Positions 26,604 to 34,817 of a stretch of DNA of 64,000 nucleotides are shown in pieces. The notes beneath the pieces were generated by a model. The model searched no databases, had not been told where the DNA came from, and was given only the letters and a program-made list of their open reading frames with translations. The DNA is from Telluria antibiotica (lineage in GTDB: Bacteria > Pseudomonadota > Gammaproteobacteria > Burkholderiales > Burkholderiaceae_D). A program made the position numbers and the translations under genes. The stretch lies in the NCBI RefSeq assembly GCF_011682055.1, contig NZ_JAAQOM010000011.1:186001-250000 (forward strand), given 5' to 3'. Within the stretch, counting starts at the first letter, position 1, and each line of letters opens with the position of its first letter.

Positions 26604-27627
26604 TGTTCTTCCTTACGTTGAGGGCCAGCGAGCGGATAAGGTCGCCCGGCTGGCAATGCAGCAGTTGGAGTTCGCGCGCGGAGAGCGCGACCTTGCGGCC
26701 ACCGTCGCAGGCCTGGGTAAGGACCATGCGAAAATCGTCGAGCTTCGTGTTGGAGACGAGCGTGACTTCGCACTCGCCTTCCGGCTGGCCTTCCTCGGCC
26801 GTCGTCAGGATGCTGTCGCGCACGGCGCGCAGCTCGGCCACGCGGCCCTGCAGCACGGGGCCCGCGTCGAAGATGTCGACATAGCCCTCGTAGTGCATGC
26901 CTTCTTGTTCCAGCAGCTTGCGCGCGGGGAGCGTGGAGCGGTGCACCTGGCCGATCACGGCCTGCGCGTCTTCCGGCAGGTACGCGACGTACAGCGGCTG
27001 GCGCGGCATCAGCTCCGCGATGAACGATTTTTTACCAAGCGCAGTGAGGCCGTCGACGTGGTTGAAATCCATCTTGAAGAAGTGGCGGCCCAGGCCTTCG
27101 TAGAACGGCGACGTGCCGTCCTCCGCCTGGTAGCCGCGCATCTCGGCGATGATCTTTTCCGTGAACAGGTGCTGGAACTGCGCCATGAACAGGAAGCGGC
27201 TCTTCGACAGCCACTTGCCGTTGTAGCCCGTGCGGTATTCCGGCATCAGGAACAGCGAACACAGTTCCGTCGAGCCGGTCAGGTCGTTCGACAGGTACAA
27301 CGTGTCCATGCGCGTGAACACGTTCAGTTCGCGGCTGGAATGCACGAGCGTGCCGATGCGGTAGTTATAAAATGGCTCCGTCAGGCCGACGGCGGCCTTG
27401 ATGGCGCACACGCCGGCCAGGCGGCCGTTCGACGTGTCTTCCATCACGAACATGTAGTCGCGTTCTTCGGGCGGAATCGTCTGCGCGAACGATGCCACCG
27501 CGGTCTCGACGCGCTCGCCCAGCATGGCGCGGTCCGGCTTCAGCGTGGTCATGCCGCTGCCGACCTGGCGCGCCATCTCGATCAGCGGATCGATGTCGTT
27601 CAGGGTGATTGCGCGGATTACGAGCAT
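26596..27627 (-). CDS. aruG: Arginine N-succinyltransferase, beta-type subunit
   Basis: Transfers succinyl from succinyl-CoA to the alpha-amino group of arginine (or ornithine), the first AST step. The protein has 343 residues, beginning MLVIRAITLNDIDPL, with a GNAT-like fold; FKMDFNHVDGLTALGKKSFIAELMPRQPLYVAYLP is the strongest family block (about residues 185-225). The start is set by GAGGAA upstream of 27627. It is the second of two adjacent paralogues, as in Pseudomonas, where the two products form a mixed enzyme. Which of the two is alpha and which is beta is inferred from gene order. Confidence 0.88.
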   Translation of the reverse strand: MLVIRAITLNDIDPLIEMARQVGSGMTTLKPDRAMLGERVETAVASFAQTIPPEERDYMFVMEDTSNGRLAGVCAIKAAVGLTEPFYNYRIGTLVHSSRELNVFTRMDTLYLSNDLTGSTELCSLFLMPEYRTGYNGKWLSKSRFLFMAQFQHLFTEKIIAEMRGYQAEDGTSPFYEGLGRHFFKMDFNHVDGLTALGKKSFIAELMPRQPLYVAYLPEDAQAVIGQVHRSTLPARKLLEQEGMHYEGYVDIFDAGPVLQGRVAELRAVRDSILTTAEEGQPEGECEVTLVSNTKLDDFRMVLTQACDGGRKVALSARELQLLHCQPGDLIRSLALNVRKNNG

Positions 27628-27652
27628 GGGTTCCTCATGATTGTCCTTCACG

Positions 27653-28693
27653 TCAGATGCGTACGCAGATGACGCTGTCGCCGGTCGCGACGCCCAGCGC
27701 CTCGCGTGCCGCGGGCGGCAGGCAGATGGCGTCCGAGCTCTCCGCCGGGTCGCACGGCAGCACGATCGCGCGAAACTTGCGCTCGCTGCTGGCCACCGCG
27801 TAATTCACCATCGCGGCCTTGCCGCCGCGCGTGGGCGGCTGCAGTTCCGCGTTCGCCACCTTCCTCACCATCGAGCCCGAGAACGAATGCAGCGCGTGCT
27901 TGTGCGCCTGCAGGATCGGGCCGCCGTCGAAGATGTCGATGTATTCGTCGGCCTCGAAGCCTTCTTCCGTCAGCAGGTCGAAGGCCATTTCCCCGCTCGG
28001 GTGGATCTGGCCCATCACGGCCTGCGCGGGGCCGGGCAGCAGCGGCACGTACACGGGGTAGTGCGGCATCAGCTCGACGATCAAGGTGCGGTTGCGGGCA
28101 CCGCCGATCGTGCGCTCCGCATCGAGGAAATCCATCTTGAAGAACTTGCGGCCCAGCGCATCCCAGAACGGCGACTGGCCATGTTCATCGGTGACGCCGG
28201 CCAGCGGCACGAAGAAGCGGTCGCCAAAGCGGTGCGGCGCCAGCACGGCATACAGCAAGCGGGCACGCGACAGCAGCGCCGCTTCGCGCCGCGCGGTGTC
28301 GCGGTGGCGGATATAAAAGCCGGACAGCTGCGAATACGCCGTCAGCTCCGAGCACAACGTCAGCGCATGCACGCTGTGGCTGATGTTCAGGTCGCGCGAA
28401 ACCTGCTGGATCACATCGTTACGGAACGCGAAATACGTGCCGTTGGAGCCGGCCGACGCGTGAATCGCGGCGGTGCCGACCAGCTCGCGGGACTCGACGT
28501 CTTCGAGCACGAACAGGTAGGACTCTTCGCTGGGGATGTCGACGTGGGCGGCGAATGATGCCACCGAACGCTCCACGAACGCGGCGATCTTTTCGCGCGT
28601 GCGCGGCAGGGTGTGCACTCCCGGCGTGGACGCGGCAAGCAGCGTCTCGAGGGCGCCGACATCCGCTGGTTCTACCGGACGAACTACGTACAT
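27653..28693 (-). CDS. aruF: Arginine N-succinyltransferase, alpha-type subunit
   Basis: First of two AstA-family paralogues, 346 residues, beginning MYVVRPVEPADVGAL. It shares with the downstream copy the blocks FFKMDFLDAERTIGG and LIVELMPHYPVYVPLLP, and the ending PPAAREALGVATGDSVICVRI. In enterobacteria a single AstA does this job; two genes in tandem is the Pseudomonas AruF/AruG arrangement, where the pair accepts both arginine and ornithine. GGGAGA before 28693 supports the start. The gap to the next gene is 25 bases. Confidence 0.88.
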   Translation of the reverse strand: MYVVRPVEPADVGALETLLAASTPGVHTLPRTREKIAAFVERSVASFAAHVDIPSEESYLFVLEDVESRELVGTAAIHASAGSNGTYFAFRNDVIQQVSRDLNISHSVHALTLCSELTAYSQLSGFYIRHRDTARREAALLSRARLLYAVLAPHRFGDRFFVPLAGVTDEHGQSPFWDALGRKFFKMDFLDAERTIGGARNRTLIVELMPHYPVYVPLLPGPAQAVMGQIHPSGEMAFDLLTEEGFEADEYIDIFDGGPILQAHKHALHSFSGSMVRKVANAELQPPTRGGKAAMVNYAVASSERKFRAIVLPCDPAESSDAICLPPAAREALGVATGDSVICVRI

Positions 28694-28765
28694 GGATTCT
28701 CCCGACAATGACATCGAACGGATGGCGCCGGCCGGGCTGGGATACTCCCCTTCCGGCCGGATCAT

Positions 28766-28783
28766 GCCGGTTGTTTAACCGGC
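28766..28783. promoter_or_regulatory. Hairpin at the astC-aruF junction
   Basis: GCCGGTT (28766-28772) pairs with AACCGGC (28777-28783) across the astC stop codon. There is no T run after it. It may tune the amount of downstream transcript or protect the 3' end of astC. Confidence 0.4.
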
Positions 28784-30016
28784 CAGGAACGCGTCGGCGG
28801 CCTTGCGCATGATGCTGTCGGCTTCCGCGATCTGCGCATCCGACACGATCAGCGCCGGTGCCAGGCGGACGACGTCCGGACCGGCGATCAGCAGCATCAG
28901 GCCCAGTTTTTCCGCGACCTTCGTGTAGTCCTTCGACTTGCCCTTGTAGCCTTCGGCCATCGGCAGGCCGATCAGCAGGCCCTTGCCGCGCGGCTTGGCG
29001 AACAGCTGCGGGTAGTCGGCGACCAGCTTCTCCAGGTTCGCGAACACCTTCGCGCTCGCTTCGCGCACGCGCGCCAGGAACGCGGGCTGGTTGATCTGCT
29101 CGATCACGTTCAGCGCGACGGTCGTCGCCAACGGGTTGCCACCGTACGTCGTGCCGTGCGTGCCCACGGTGAAGTGCTTGCCGACTTCGTCCGTCGTCAG
29201 CATCGCGCCGATCGGGTAGCCGTTGCCCAGTGCCTTGGCCGACGTCAGGATGTCCGGGGTCACGCCCACGTTCATGTAGTCGTACAGCGCGCCCGTGCGG
29301 CCCACGCCCGACTGCACTTCGTCGAACACGAGCAGCGCGCCCGTCTTGTCGCACAGTTCACGCAGTGTCTTCAGGAATTCGACGTCGCCCGGGATCACGC
29401 CGCCTTCGCCCTGGATCGGCTCGACGATCACGGCGGCCACGTCGTCGGTGATGGCGGCGCGTGCGGACTCGATGTCGTTGTAGTTGATGTGGTTGATTTC
29501 CGGCGGCAGCGGCTCGAAGCCTTCGGTGTATTTCGACTGTCCGCCGACCGACACGGTGAACAGCGTGCGGCCGTGGAACGAGGAATAGCACGACACGATG
29601 CGCGACTTGTGCGGGCCGAACTTGTCGTGCGCGTACTTGCGGGCCAGCTTCAGTGCCGCTTCGTTGGCTTCCGCGCCGGAGTTGCAGAAGAAGGCGCGGT
29701 CGGCGAACGTCGCTTCCGTCAGCGCGGCCCCCAGGCGCAGCACGGGCTCGTTCGTGTAGCCGTTACCGAGGTGCCACAGCGTGTTGATCTGGCGGGTCAT
29801 CGCGTCGACCAGCACCGGGTTGCAGTGGCCCAGGCTCGAGACGGCGATGCCGGAGGTGAAGTCGAGGTAATGCTTGCCTTCCTGGTCCCACACGTCCAGG
29901 CCCGAAGCGCGCACCGGGACCATCGCGGCCGGCGCATAGGTCGGGACGAGCACCTCGTCGAAAGTCTGACGTGTGACAGGCCGCGTGGTGACACCCGATT
30001 CGAGCTTAGCATTCAT
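28775..30016 (-). CDS. astC: Succinylornithine / acetylornithine aminotransferase
   Basis: PLP enzyme that moves the side-chain amino group of succinylornithine to 2-oxoglutarate, the third AST step; the same enzyme commonly serves acetylornithine in arginine synthesis. The protein has 413 residues. K261 in LTSAKALGNGYPIG binds PLP, with FDEVQSGVGRTG just before it and NSGAEANEAALKLAR near residue 115. The start at 30016 follows GATGAGGAAAA. It is the first gene of the catabolic operon. The upstream 227 bases carry an inverted REP pair and must also hold the operon promoter. Confidence 0.92.
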   Translation of the reverse strand: MNAKLESGVTTRPVTRQTFDEVLVPTYAPAAMVPVRASGLDVWDQEGKHYLDFTSGIAVSSLGHCNPVLVDAMTRQINTLWHLGNGYTNEPVLRLGAALTEATFADRAFFCNSGAEANEAALKLARKYAHDKFGPHKSRIVSCYSSFHGRTLFTVSVGGQSKYTEGFEPLPPEINHINYNDIESARAAITDDVAAVIVEPIQGEGGVIPGDVEFLKTLRELCDKTGALLVFDEVQSGVGRTGALYDYMNVGVTPDILTSAKALGNGYPIGAMLTTDEVGKHFTVGTHGTTYGGNPLATTVALNVIEQINQPAFLARVREASAKVFANLEKLVADYPQLFAKPRGKGLLIGLPMAEGYKGKSKDYTKVAEKLGLMLLIAGPDVVRLAPALIVSDAQIAEADSIMRKAADAFLAG

Positions 30017-30157
30017 GACGTTTTCCTCATCCAAATAAGAGATTGCGCGGACTCCAGCAGCCGCGCCGAGCGATCCATTATAGAGAAGCCAAACCTTGCC
30101 GTTCTTTCCAAACTGCGACAGGCATTTTCATTTTTGGACGAGCAACAACTTTTTTGG

Positions 30158-30235
30158 GTAGGGTGGGCTCCCCGAGCCCACGCGAAAGCTAGCACGGTGC
30201 TGGCGTCACGCGTGGGCACAGGGTGCCCACCCTAC
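30158..30235. repeat. REP-like inverted pair upstream of the AST operon
   Basis: Unit one, 30158-30182, is GTAGGGTGGGCTCCCC then GAGCCCACG. Unit two, 30209-30235, ends GGGTGCCCACC then CTAC. The spacer is about 25 bases. The pair lies between the AST operon and the minus-strand regulator gene. Confidence 0.82.
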
Positions 30236-30243
30236 ATAAGCTC

Positions 30244-31182
30244 TCATTGGCTGAGCTTGCGCTGGCGCTCCTCGCGGGGGGTATTGCCGAACAGGGCGCC
30301 GAAGGCGGTGGAGAAGTGGGAGCCGGACGAGAAGCCGCACATCAGCCCCACCTGCACGATGGAGTGGTTGGTGTCGCGCAGCAGCTGGCGCGCCCGTTGC
30401 AGGCGCAGTTCGAGGTAGTAGCGCGACGGCAGGCTGCCCAGGTACTGCTTGAACAGCCGTTCCAGCTGGCGGCGCGACACGCCCGCCAGTTGGGCGATCT
30501 CGTCGGTCGACAGCGGTTCCTCGATGTTCGCTTCCATCAGCGTGACGGCTTCGGTCAGCTTCGGCTGCAGCACACCGAAGCGGGCCTGCAGCGCGACGCG
30601 CTGGCGCTCGTCCGGGCCGCGCACGCGGTCCACGCACAGGATTTCCTTCACCTGCGCCTGCACGGTCGCGCCGAACAGCAGGTCGACGAGGGTCAGCGCA
30701 AAGTCGATGCTGGCCGCGCCGCCGCAGCACGTGACGCGGGCGCCGTCGATCTCGTACAGGTGCGGGCTCAGCAGGACCTGGTCGGCGCGCATGTCGACGT
30801 CGGGATACAGCGACCACGGCAACGCCGCGCGCGCACCGTTCAGCGCGCCCGCCTCCGCCAGCCACAGCACGCCCGCGCCGACGCCGCCCCAGCACGGGGC
30901 CGCGCGGCAGCGGGCGATGACGGTACGCAGGTTGGCGGGCCGCAATGCCGCCTCGGCCTCGTCCGCCACGAGCAGCACGAGGTGCCACAGGCGCTGGTCG
31001 GCCGTGAACTTGTCGGGCGTGCGCACGTCCACGTGCAGCCGCTCCGGCCCCAACAGCTTGGCCGCCAGCCGCAGCGGCTGCACGAGGCCCGACCACGTCA
31101 GCGCGTCCGGCTCGCCCGCATGCACGAGCAGCACGCGCAACGGCGCCTCCTGCGCAAGGCGGGACAGTTCAAGCGGCTGCAT
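30244..31182 (-). CDS. GlxA family AraC-type regulator, possibly the arginine regulator ArgR
   Basis: The protein has 312 residues. The N-terminal half (1-175) is a DJ-1/PfpI-like domain with no clear catalytic cysteine: the nucleophile position reads GGVGAG. The C-terminal 100 residues are an AraC DNA-binding domain with two helix-turn-helix units (STDEIAQLAGVSRRQLERLFKQYLG and the GLMCGFSSGSHFSTAFGALFG block). In Pseudomonas the activator of the AST/aru genes, ArgR, is of this architecture. Position directly upstream of astC on the same strand, with the pathway genes downstream, supports that role here by inference. It shows no enzyme activity. Confidence 0.8.
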   Translation of the reverse strand: MQPLELSRLAQEAPLRVLLVHAGEPDALTWSGLVQPLRLAAKLLGPERLHVDVRTPDKFTADQRLWHLVLLVADEAEAALRPANLRTVIARCRAAPCWGGVGAGVLWLAEAGALNGARAALPWSLYPDVDMRADQVLLSPHLYEIDGARVTCCGGAASIDFALTLVDLLFGATVQAQVKEILCVDRVRGPDERQRVALQARFGVLQPKLTEAVTLMEANIEEPLSTDEIAQLAGVSRRQLERLFKQYLGSLPSRYYLELRLQRARQLLRDTNHSIVQVGLMCGFSSGSHFSTAFGALFGNTPREERQRKLSQ

Positions 31183-31200
31183 CGATACGGACTGGGGTCA

Positions 31201-32106
31201 TCACTCGGGGGCGAGCGCGGCGGGCGGCCGGCTCTCGGCATTCCATTGGCTGACAATCATACCGGAGATCAACAATGCGGCGCCGACCCAGCCGCGGCCG
31301 CCCATCGCCTCGCCCAGCCAGAAATACGCGAAGAACGCGGCGCCGCCGGGCTCGAACGCATAGATCACGGCCGCCTCGTTGGCGCTCGTGCGCGCCTGGC
31401 CCCACGTCTGCATCGAGATGATGGCGGCCGTGCACAGCACGCCCAGGTAGGCGAAGTTCGGGGCATAACGGGCGAGCCCGTGGCCGATGTGCGTCCAGTA
31501 GTTCGCGGCTTCCTCGACGCCGTGAGGCACCTCGCGCGCGACGAGCCACAGCGCGGCGCACAGGGCGACGGTGCCGATCTGCGCGGCCGTCACGCTCATC
31601 AGCCGCACGGCGCGGCGGGTGTAGATTTCCATGACCTTGATGTAGGCGCCGAACGTGAGCGCGGCCAGCAGCGCGAGCGTGTCGCCGCGGCCCCAGCCGC
31701 CGCCGCCGTCCCAGCACAGCGCGACGAGCCCGGCGATCGCGAGCAGCAGCGCGACGACGATGCGGCGCTCCGGCAGCCGGCCGCCCAGCAGGCCCAGCAG
31801 CGGCACGACCAGCACGTTCAGGCCGCAAATGAAGGCGTTGCGGTTCGACGTCGTCAGCGCGAGACCCTCCACCTGGAACAGGTAGCAGAAGAACAGCAGC
31901 AGACCCAGTGTGCCGCCCAGCATCAGGTCCGTCCGGCGCGCGCGCCACAGGAACGGCGCCAGCAGGACGGTTGCGATGGCGAAGCGCGTCACGATGATCC
32001 AGACGGGGGAAAAATAGGCGGTCAGTTCCTTCATCGCAGGAAACGTCGTCCCCCACACGAGGACGACGACGACGAGGGCGAGGATGCCACGCAGATGCTG
32101 GGTCAT
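31201..32106 (-). CDS. EamA/DMT family transporter
   Basis: Inner-membrane exporter or permease of the drug/metabolite transporter superfamily. The protein has 301 residues and ten hydrophobic helices made of two EamA repeats; the first starts LVWGTTFPAMKELTAYFSP and the second is near residues 155-285 (SANEAAVIYAFEPGGAAFFAYFWLGE, with the conserved E and P). The substrate is unknown. It is divergent from a MarR regulator, which is a common arrangement for regulated efflux, and 18 bases separate its stop from the regulator gene on the left. Confidence 0.87.
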   Translation of the reverse strand: MTQHLRGILALVVVVLVWGTTFPAMKELTAYFSPVWIIVTRFAIATVLLAPFLWRARRTDLMLGGTLGLLLFFCYLFQVEGLALTTSNRNAFICGLNVLVVPLLGLLGGRLPERRIVVALLLAIAGLVALCWDGGGGWGRGDTLALLAALTFGAYIKVMEIYTRRAVRLMSVTAAQIGTVALCAALWLVAREVPHGVEEAANYWTHIGHGLARYAPNFAYLGVLCTAAIISMQTWGQARTSANEAAVIYAFEPGGAAFFAYFWLGEAMGGRGWVGAALLISGMIVSQWNAESRPPAALAPE

Positions 32107-32190
32107 GAAAGTGACGCGAGTTCGGGAAGATTGCTATGGTAACGGACGCGACGGCAACGATGAAGACTGGGGCCGGACCGCGCTGGCGGC

Positions 32191-32196
32191 TATAAT
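32191..32196 (+). promoter_or_regulatory. TATAAT element 6 bases before the MarR start codon
   Basis: A perfect -10 hexamer lies at 32191-32196 and the ATG is at 32203. Initiation about 7 bases downstream would fall on the start codon, giving a leaderless message. No Shine-Dalgarno sequence is seen and the -35 region is poor. Confidence 0.5.
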
Positions 32197-32202
32197 CGTT
32201 TC

Positions 32203-32691
32203 ATGGGTGAACGATATCTGAAGAGTGTGCGCCTGCTGGCCGAATGCCTGCAAGGGTTCGAACGCTTCGTTGCCGAACCGGTACGCCGGCACGGGCTGAC
32301 GCATCCGCAATTCGACATCATCGCCACCCTCGGCAACACGCCCGGCATGACGTACAAGGAACTGGGCGAGCGTACCCTGATCACGAAGGGCACGCTGACC
32401 GGCGTCATCGACCGGCTCGAACAGAAGGGCCTCGTGGAACGCGTGCGCAAATGCGACGACAAGCGCTCGTTTCTCGTGCGTCTGACGGCGGCCGGCGATA
32501 CCCTGTTCCACACGGTCTTTCCGGCCGTGGTTGCGCACGGCAAGCTGCTGTTCGCCGATTATGGCGACGGCGATTTCGAACAATTGGACCACGCACTGCA
32601 CCGCCTGCGCACCCGGCTCGACGCGCCGGACCTGGCGGCCGCGGTGCCTGGCGAACTCCGCGCGGGGCATGTCCCCGCCGATGAAAGATGA
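32203..32691 (+). CDS. MarR family transcriptional regulator
   Basis: A 162-residue winged-helix repressor of the MarR fold. The DNA-recognition helix lies in TYKELGERTLITKGTLTGVIDRLEQKGLVER (residues 50-80), followed by the wing with the conserved DDKRSFLVRLT. It is divergent from the DMT transporter gene and may control it. The 3' end overlaps a small unknown gene by 11 bases, so the two are probably one transcript. The signal it senses is unknown. Confidence 0.87.
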   Translation: MGERYLKSVRLLAECLQGFERFVAEPVRRHGLTHPQFDIIATLGNTPGMTYKELGERTLITKGTLTGVIDRLEQKGLVERVRKCDDKRSFLVRLTAAGDTLFHTVFPAVVAHGKLLFADYGDGDFEQLDHALHRLRTRLDAPDLAAAVPGELRAGHVPADER

Positions 32692-32974
32692 CATGAAGAC
32701 TGCCCTGCTCGAAGGCAAAAAGCCTCCCCATTTCGACAAACACATCATCGGCAACCTGTTGCTCGACGTGGCCCCGCCCGCCGAAGTGCGCGACGAACCG
32801 ATGGTGATCGGCGTGCGCAACGACGCCGGCGACATCTACCGCGTGATCGGTGCCGCCACGCTGAACAGCTTCATGAACGCCGTCGAGGAATTGTTCGACC
32901 TGGGCCTCATCGACGAACTGCAGGACAAGGAAGAGCAGAAGGACGGCTGCGACGCCATTTTCAGCGAACCCTGA
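32681..32974 (+). CDS. Small conserved-looking protein of unknown function
   Basis: A 97-residue acidic, soluble protein that starts inside the last codons of the MarR gene. ATG at 32681 gives MKDDMKTALLEGKKPP; ATG at 32693 is an alternative. It contains VIGVRNDAGDIYRVIGAATLNSFMNAVEELFDLGLIDEL, a likely beta-alpha unit, and has no signal peptide or membrane segment. Codon use and third-position GC match its neighbours, so it is probably real. I do not recognise the family. Confidence 0.65.
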   Translation: MKDDMKTALLEGKKPPHFDKHIIGNLLLDVAPPAEVRDEPMVIGVRNDAGDIYRVIGAATLNSFMNAVEELFDLGLIDELQDKEEQKDGCDAIFSEP

Positions 32975-32989
32975 CGACCTGCCCGGGGG

Positions 32990-32995
32990 TATAAT
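32990..32995 (+). promoter_or_regulatory. TATAAT element 8 bases before the HDOD gene
   Basis: A perfect -10 hexamer at 32990-32995 with the ATG at 33004. Initiation would fall within one or two bases of the start codon, so the message may be leaderless or have a minimal leader. Confidence 0.5.
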
Positions 32996-33003
32996 TTTTT
33001 CCC

Positions 33004-33840
33004 ATGGACAGAATCGACGCCCTCAAGAGCATTGCCGCGCAAGCCGGGCGCGGCGACCTTCATTTTCCGACGCACGTCGACGCGACGCTGAAGCTGCAGC
33101 GCGCGCTCGCCGACCCCGACTGTCACATCGACGAAGCGGCGCGCCTCGCCCAGACGGAACCCTTGCTGGCCGCGCGCACCGTCGCCATCGCCAACTCGGC
33201 CGCCTATAACCGCTTCGGCAACGACGTCACCAACGTCAAGGCGGCCGTCGCGCGCGTGGGCTTCCGCACCCTGGGCGCGCTCGCCGCCGCCGTCATCGTG
33301 CGCCAGCTGGCAAGCGAGATCCGCGACCCGGCGTTGCGTGCGAAAGCCGACCAGTTGTGGCTGCACTCGACCCACGTGGCCGCGCTGTCGCAGGTGATCG
33401 CGCGGCGCGTCTCGTTCGTCGATCCCGAAACGGCGATGTTCGCCGGCATCGTGCACGAGGTCGGCGGCTTTTACCTGCTGTCGCGCGCGGCCGAATTCCC
33501 GGGCCTGCTGGACGGTGGTGCCGACGAGTGGATCGAACATGGCGAGACCGCGATCGGCCGCGGCGTCCTCCTCAAGCTGGGCGTGCCAGCCCCCGTGATG
33601 GGCGCCATCGAAGCCCTGTGGAACGGCATGCGTGCCCTGCCGCCGGAAACGCTGGGCGATACGCTGCTGCTGGCCAACGACCTGGCGCCCGTCGGCTCGC
33701 CCCTGCTGGAACGCGATCCGGGCGTGAGCGGCATGCAAGTGGGCGCCACCATCGACTTCGCCGTCGGCGACGGCACACTCTCGTCCATCCTCGAGGAATC
33801 CGACGACGAAGTCCGGAGCCTCACGGCCGCCCTGGCCTGA
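33004..33840 (+). CDS. HDOD domain protein
   Basis: A 278-residue soluble protein with an HDOD domain over residues 20-210, a catalytically dead relative of HD phosphohydrolases often found in signalling proteins. The family blocks are LAQTEPLLAARTVAIANSAAY, VKAAVARVGFRTLGALAAAVIV, HSTHVAALSQVIARR, and AGIVHEVGGFYLLSRA. There is no receiver, GGDEF or EAL domain attached. Its target pathway cannot be inferred from the neighbours. Confidence 0.87.
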   Translation: MDRIDALKSIAAQAGRGDLHFPTHVDATLKLQRALADPDCHIDEAARLAQTEPLLAARTVAIANSAAYNRFGNDVTNVKAAVARVGFRTLGALAAAVIVRQLASEIRDPALRAKADQLWLHSTHVAALSQVIARRVSFVDPETAMFAGIVHEVGGFYLLSRAAEFPGLLDGGADEWIEHGETAIGRGVLLKLGVPAPVMGAIEALWNGMRALPPETLGDTLLLANDLAPVGSPLLERDPGVSGMQVGATIDFAVGDGTLSSILEESDDEVRSLTAALA

Positions 33841-34043
33841 TCTCCCTGCTCCCTGCTCCTGCCTGGCATCGGCCGCCCGCGCGGTCGGTGTGTTGCCGTA
33901 CATATGTGACTTTTTGGTCATTTACTTTCATCTTGTTACATTCCTTACCGATTGAGAACTTCTCTTCGGGAAACACGGTGCTATCTTGGCCATATTGCGA
34001 TTCACGACGAATCGCGAGCCCCGAGAACACTAAGGAGTGAACC

Positions 34044-34562
34044 ATGAAAAAACTGCTGCTCGCACTGATCGCCACCACCGCCGTCGCCGGCGCCGCCCAG
34101 GCCCAGACGAACGCACCGCGCGCCTACGTCGGCGTCGGCGCTGCCACGGCCAACAACCAGACTTCCGACAGCTACAAGACCAGCGGCAAGATCTACGGCG
34201 GTTACAACGTCGACCAGAACTGGGGCGTGGAAGCGGGTTACACCGACTTCGGCAAGGAAAACGTCGGCGCCGGTAACGTGAAGGGTTCCGGTACCTATGT
34301 CGCCGGCAAGTACAACTTCCCGCTGGGTGAGCGCTTCTCCGGTTACGGCAAGCTGGGCGTGGCCTATAACGAGCGCAAGTACGACAACGGCGCCGGTACG
34401 CACGTCAACAATTACGACACGGGCCTGTATGGCGGCGTGGGCGTCGAGTACAAGCTGAACGAGAACCTCGCCGTGAACGCCGAGTACGAGCGCTACGGCA
34501 AGGACAAGGCGTTCGGCGCCAAGCCCGACGTGTACACCGTGGGCCTGAAATACGGTTTCTAA
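34044..34562 (+). CDS. Small outer-membrane beta-barrel protein
   Basis: A 172-residue exported protein: signal peptide MKKLLLALIATTAVAGAAQAQ, then an eight-stranded-type barrel with alternating aromatic residues (KIYGGYNVDQNWGVEAGYTDFG, KYNFPLGERFSGYGKLGVAY) and a C-terminal Phe (VGLKYGF), the outer-membrane insertion signal. It resembles the OmpW/OmpA-barrel class and lacks an OmpA peptidoglycan domain. AAGGAG lies 7 bases upstream of the ATG. It is a single gene with a strong terminator. Confidence 0.87.
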   Translation: MKKLLLALIATTAVAGAAQAQTNAPRAYVGVGAATANNQTSDSYKTSGKIYGGYNVDQNWGVEAGYTDFGKENVGAGNVKGSGTYVAGKYNFPLGERFSGYGKLGVAYNERKYDNGAGTHVNNYDTGLYGGVGVEYKLNENLAVNAEYERYGKDKAFGAKPDVYTVGLKYGF

Positions 34563-34600
34563 GCTCCCTCCCCGGACCCGGCAACGGGTCTGCTGCACCG

Positions 34601-34637
34601 ACGTCGTTCCTGCGCAGGCAGGGACGACGTTTTTTTT
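34601..34637 (+). terminator. Rho-independent terminator after the beta-barrel gene
   Basis: ACGTCGTTCCTGC (34601-34613) pairs with GCAGGGACGACGT (34618-34630) with one G-T pair, then a T run to 34637. Confidence 0.9.
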
Positions 34638-34669
34638 CGTGGTGCGTCCGGGCAGGGCAACCCTCAGGC

Positions 34670-34785
34670 AAAAAAATGCCCGCTCCGAAGAGCGGGCCAA
34701 GTCCAAAACTAGGGATGTCCTGAAAGAGACGAGTTCATCTTAGGCCTCCACGGCCTATCGCCTCTGTGCGGTGACTCACATTTGT
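34670..34785 (-). ncRNA. Candidate small RNA element, copy 1, with a 9-codon frame
   Basis: Read on the minus strand, this element ends in a terminator: arms 34678-34685 and 34690-34697 (GCCCGCTC, loop CGAA on the plus strand), then a U run from the A tract at 34670-34676. Before it are 36 bases (34699-34734) identical to copy 2 at 39377-39412. A further shared GCCTCTGTGCG lies at 34760-34770. A hairpin (TAGGCC/GGCCTA, 34741-34757) sits between them. A tiny frame, 34738 down to 34709, encodes MNSSLSGHP with GGAGG upstream. Whether the RNA or the peptide matters is unknown. Confidence 0.5.
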
Positions 34786-34817
34786 TAAATATTTTGACTT
34801 ATTCATGTGCCGGCAAA

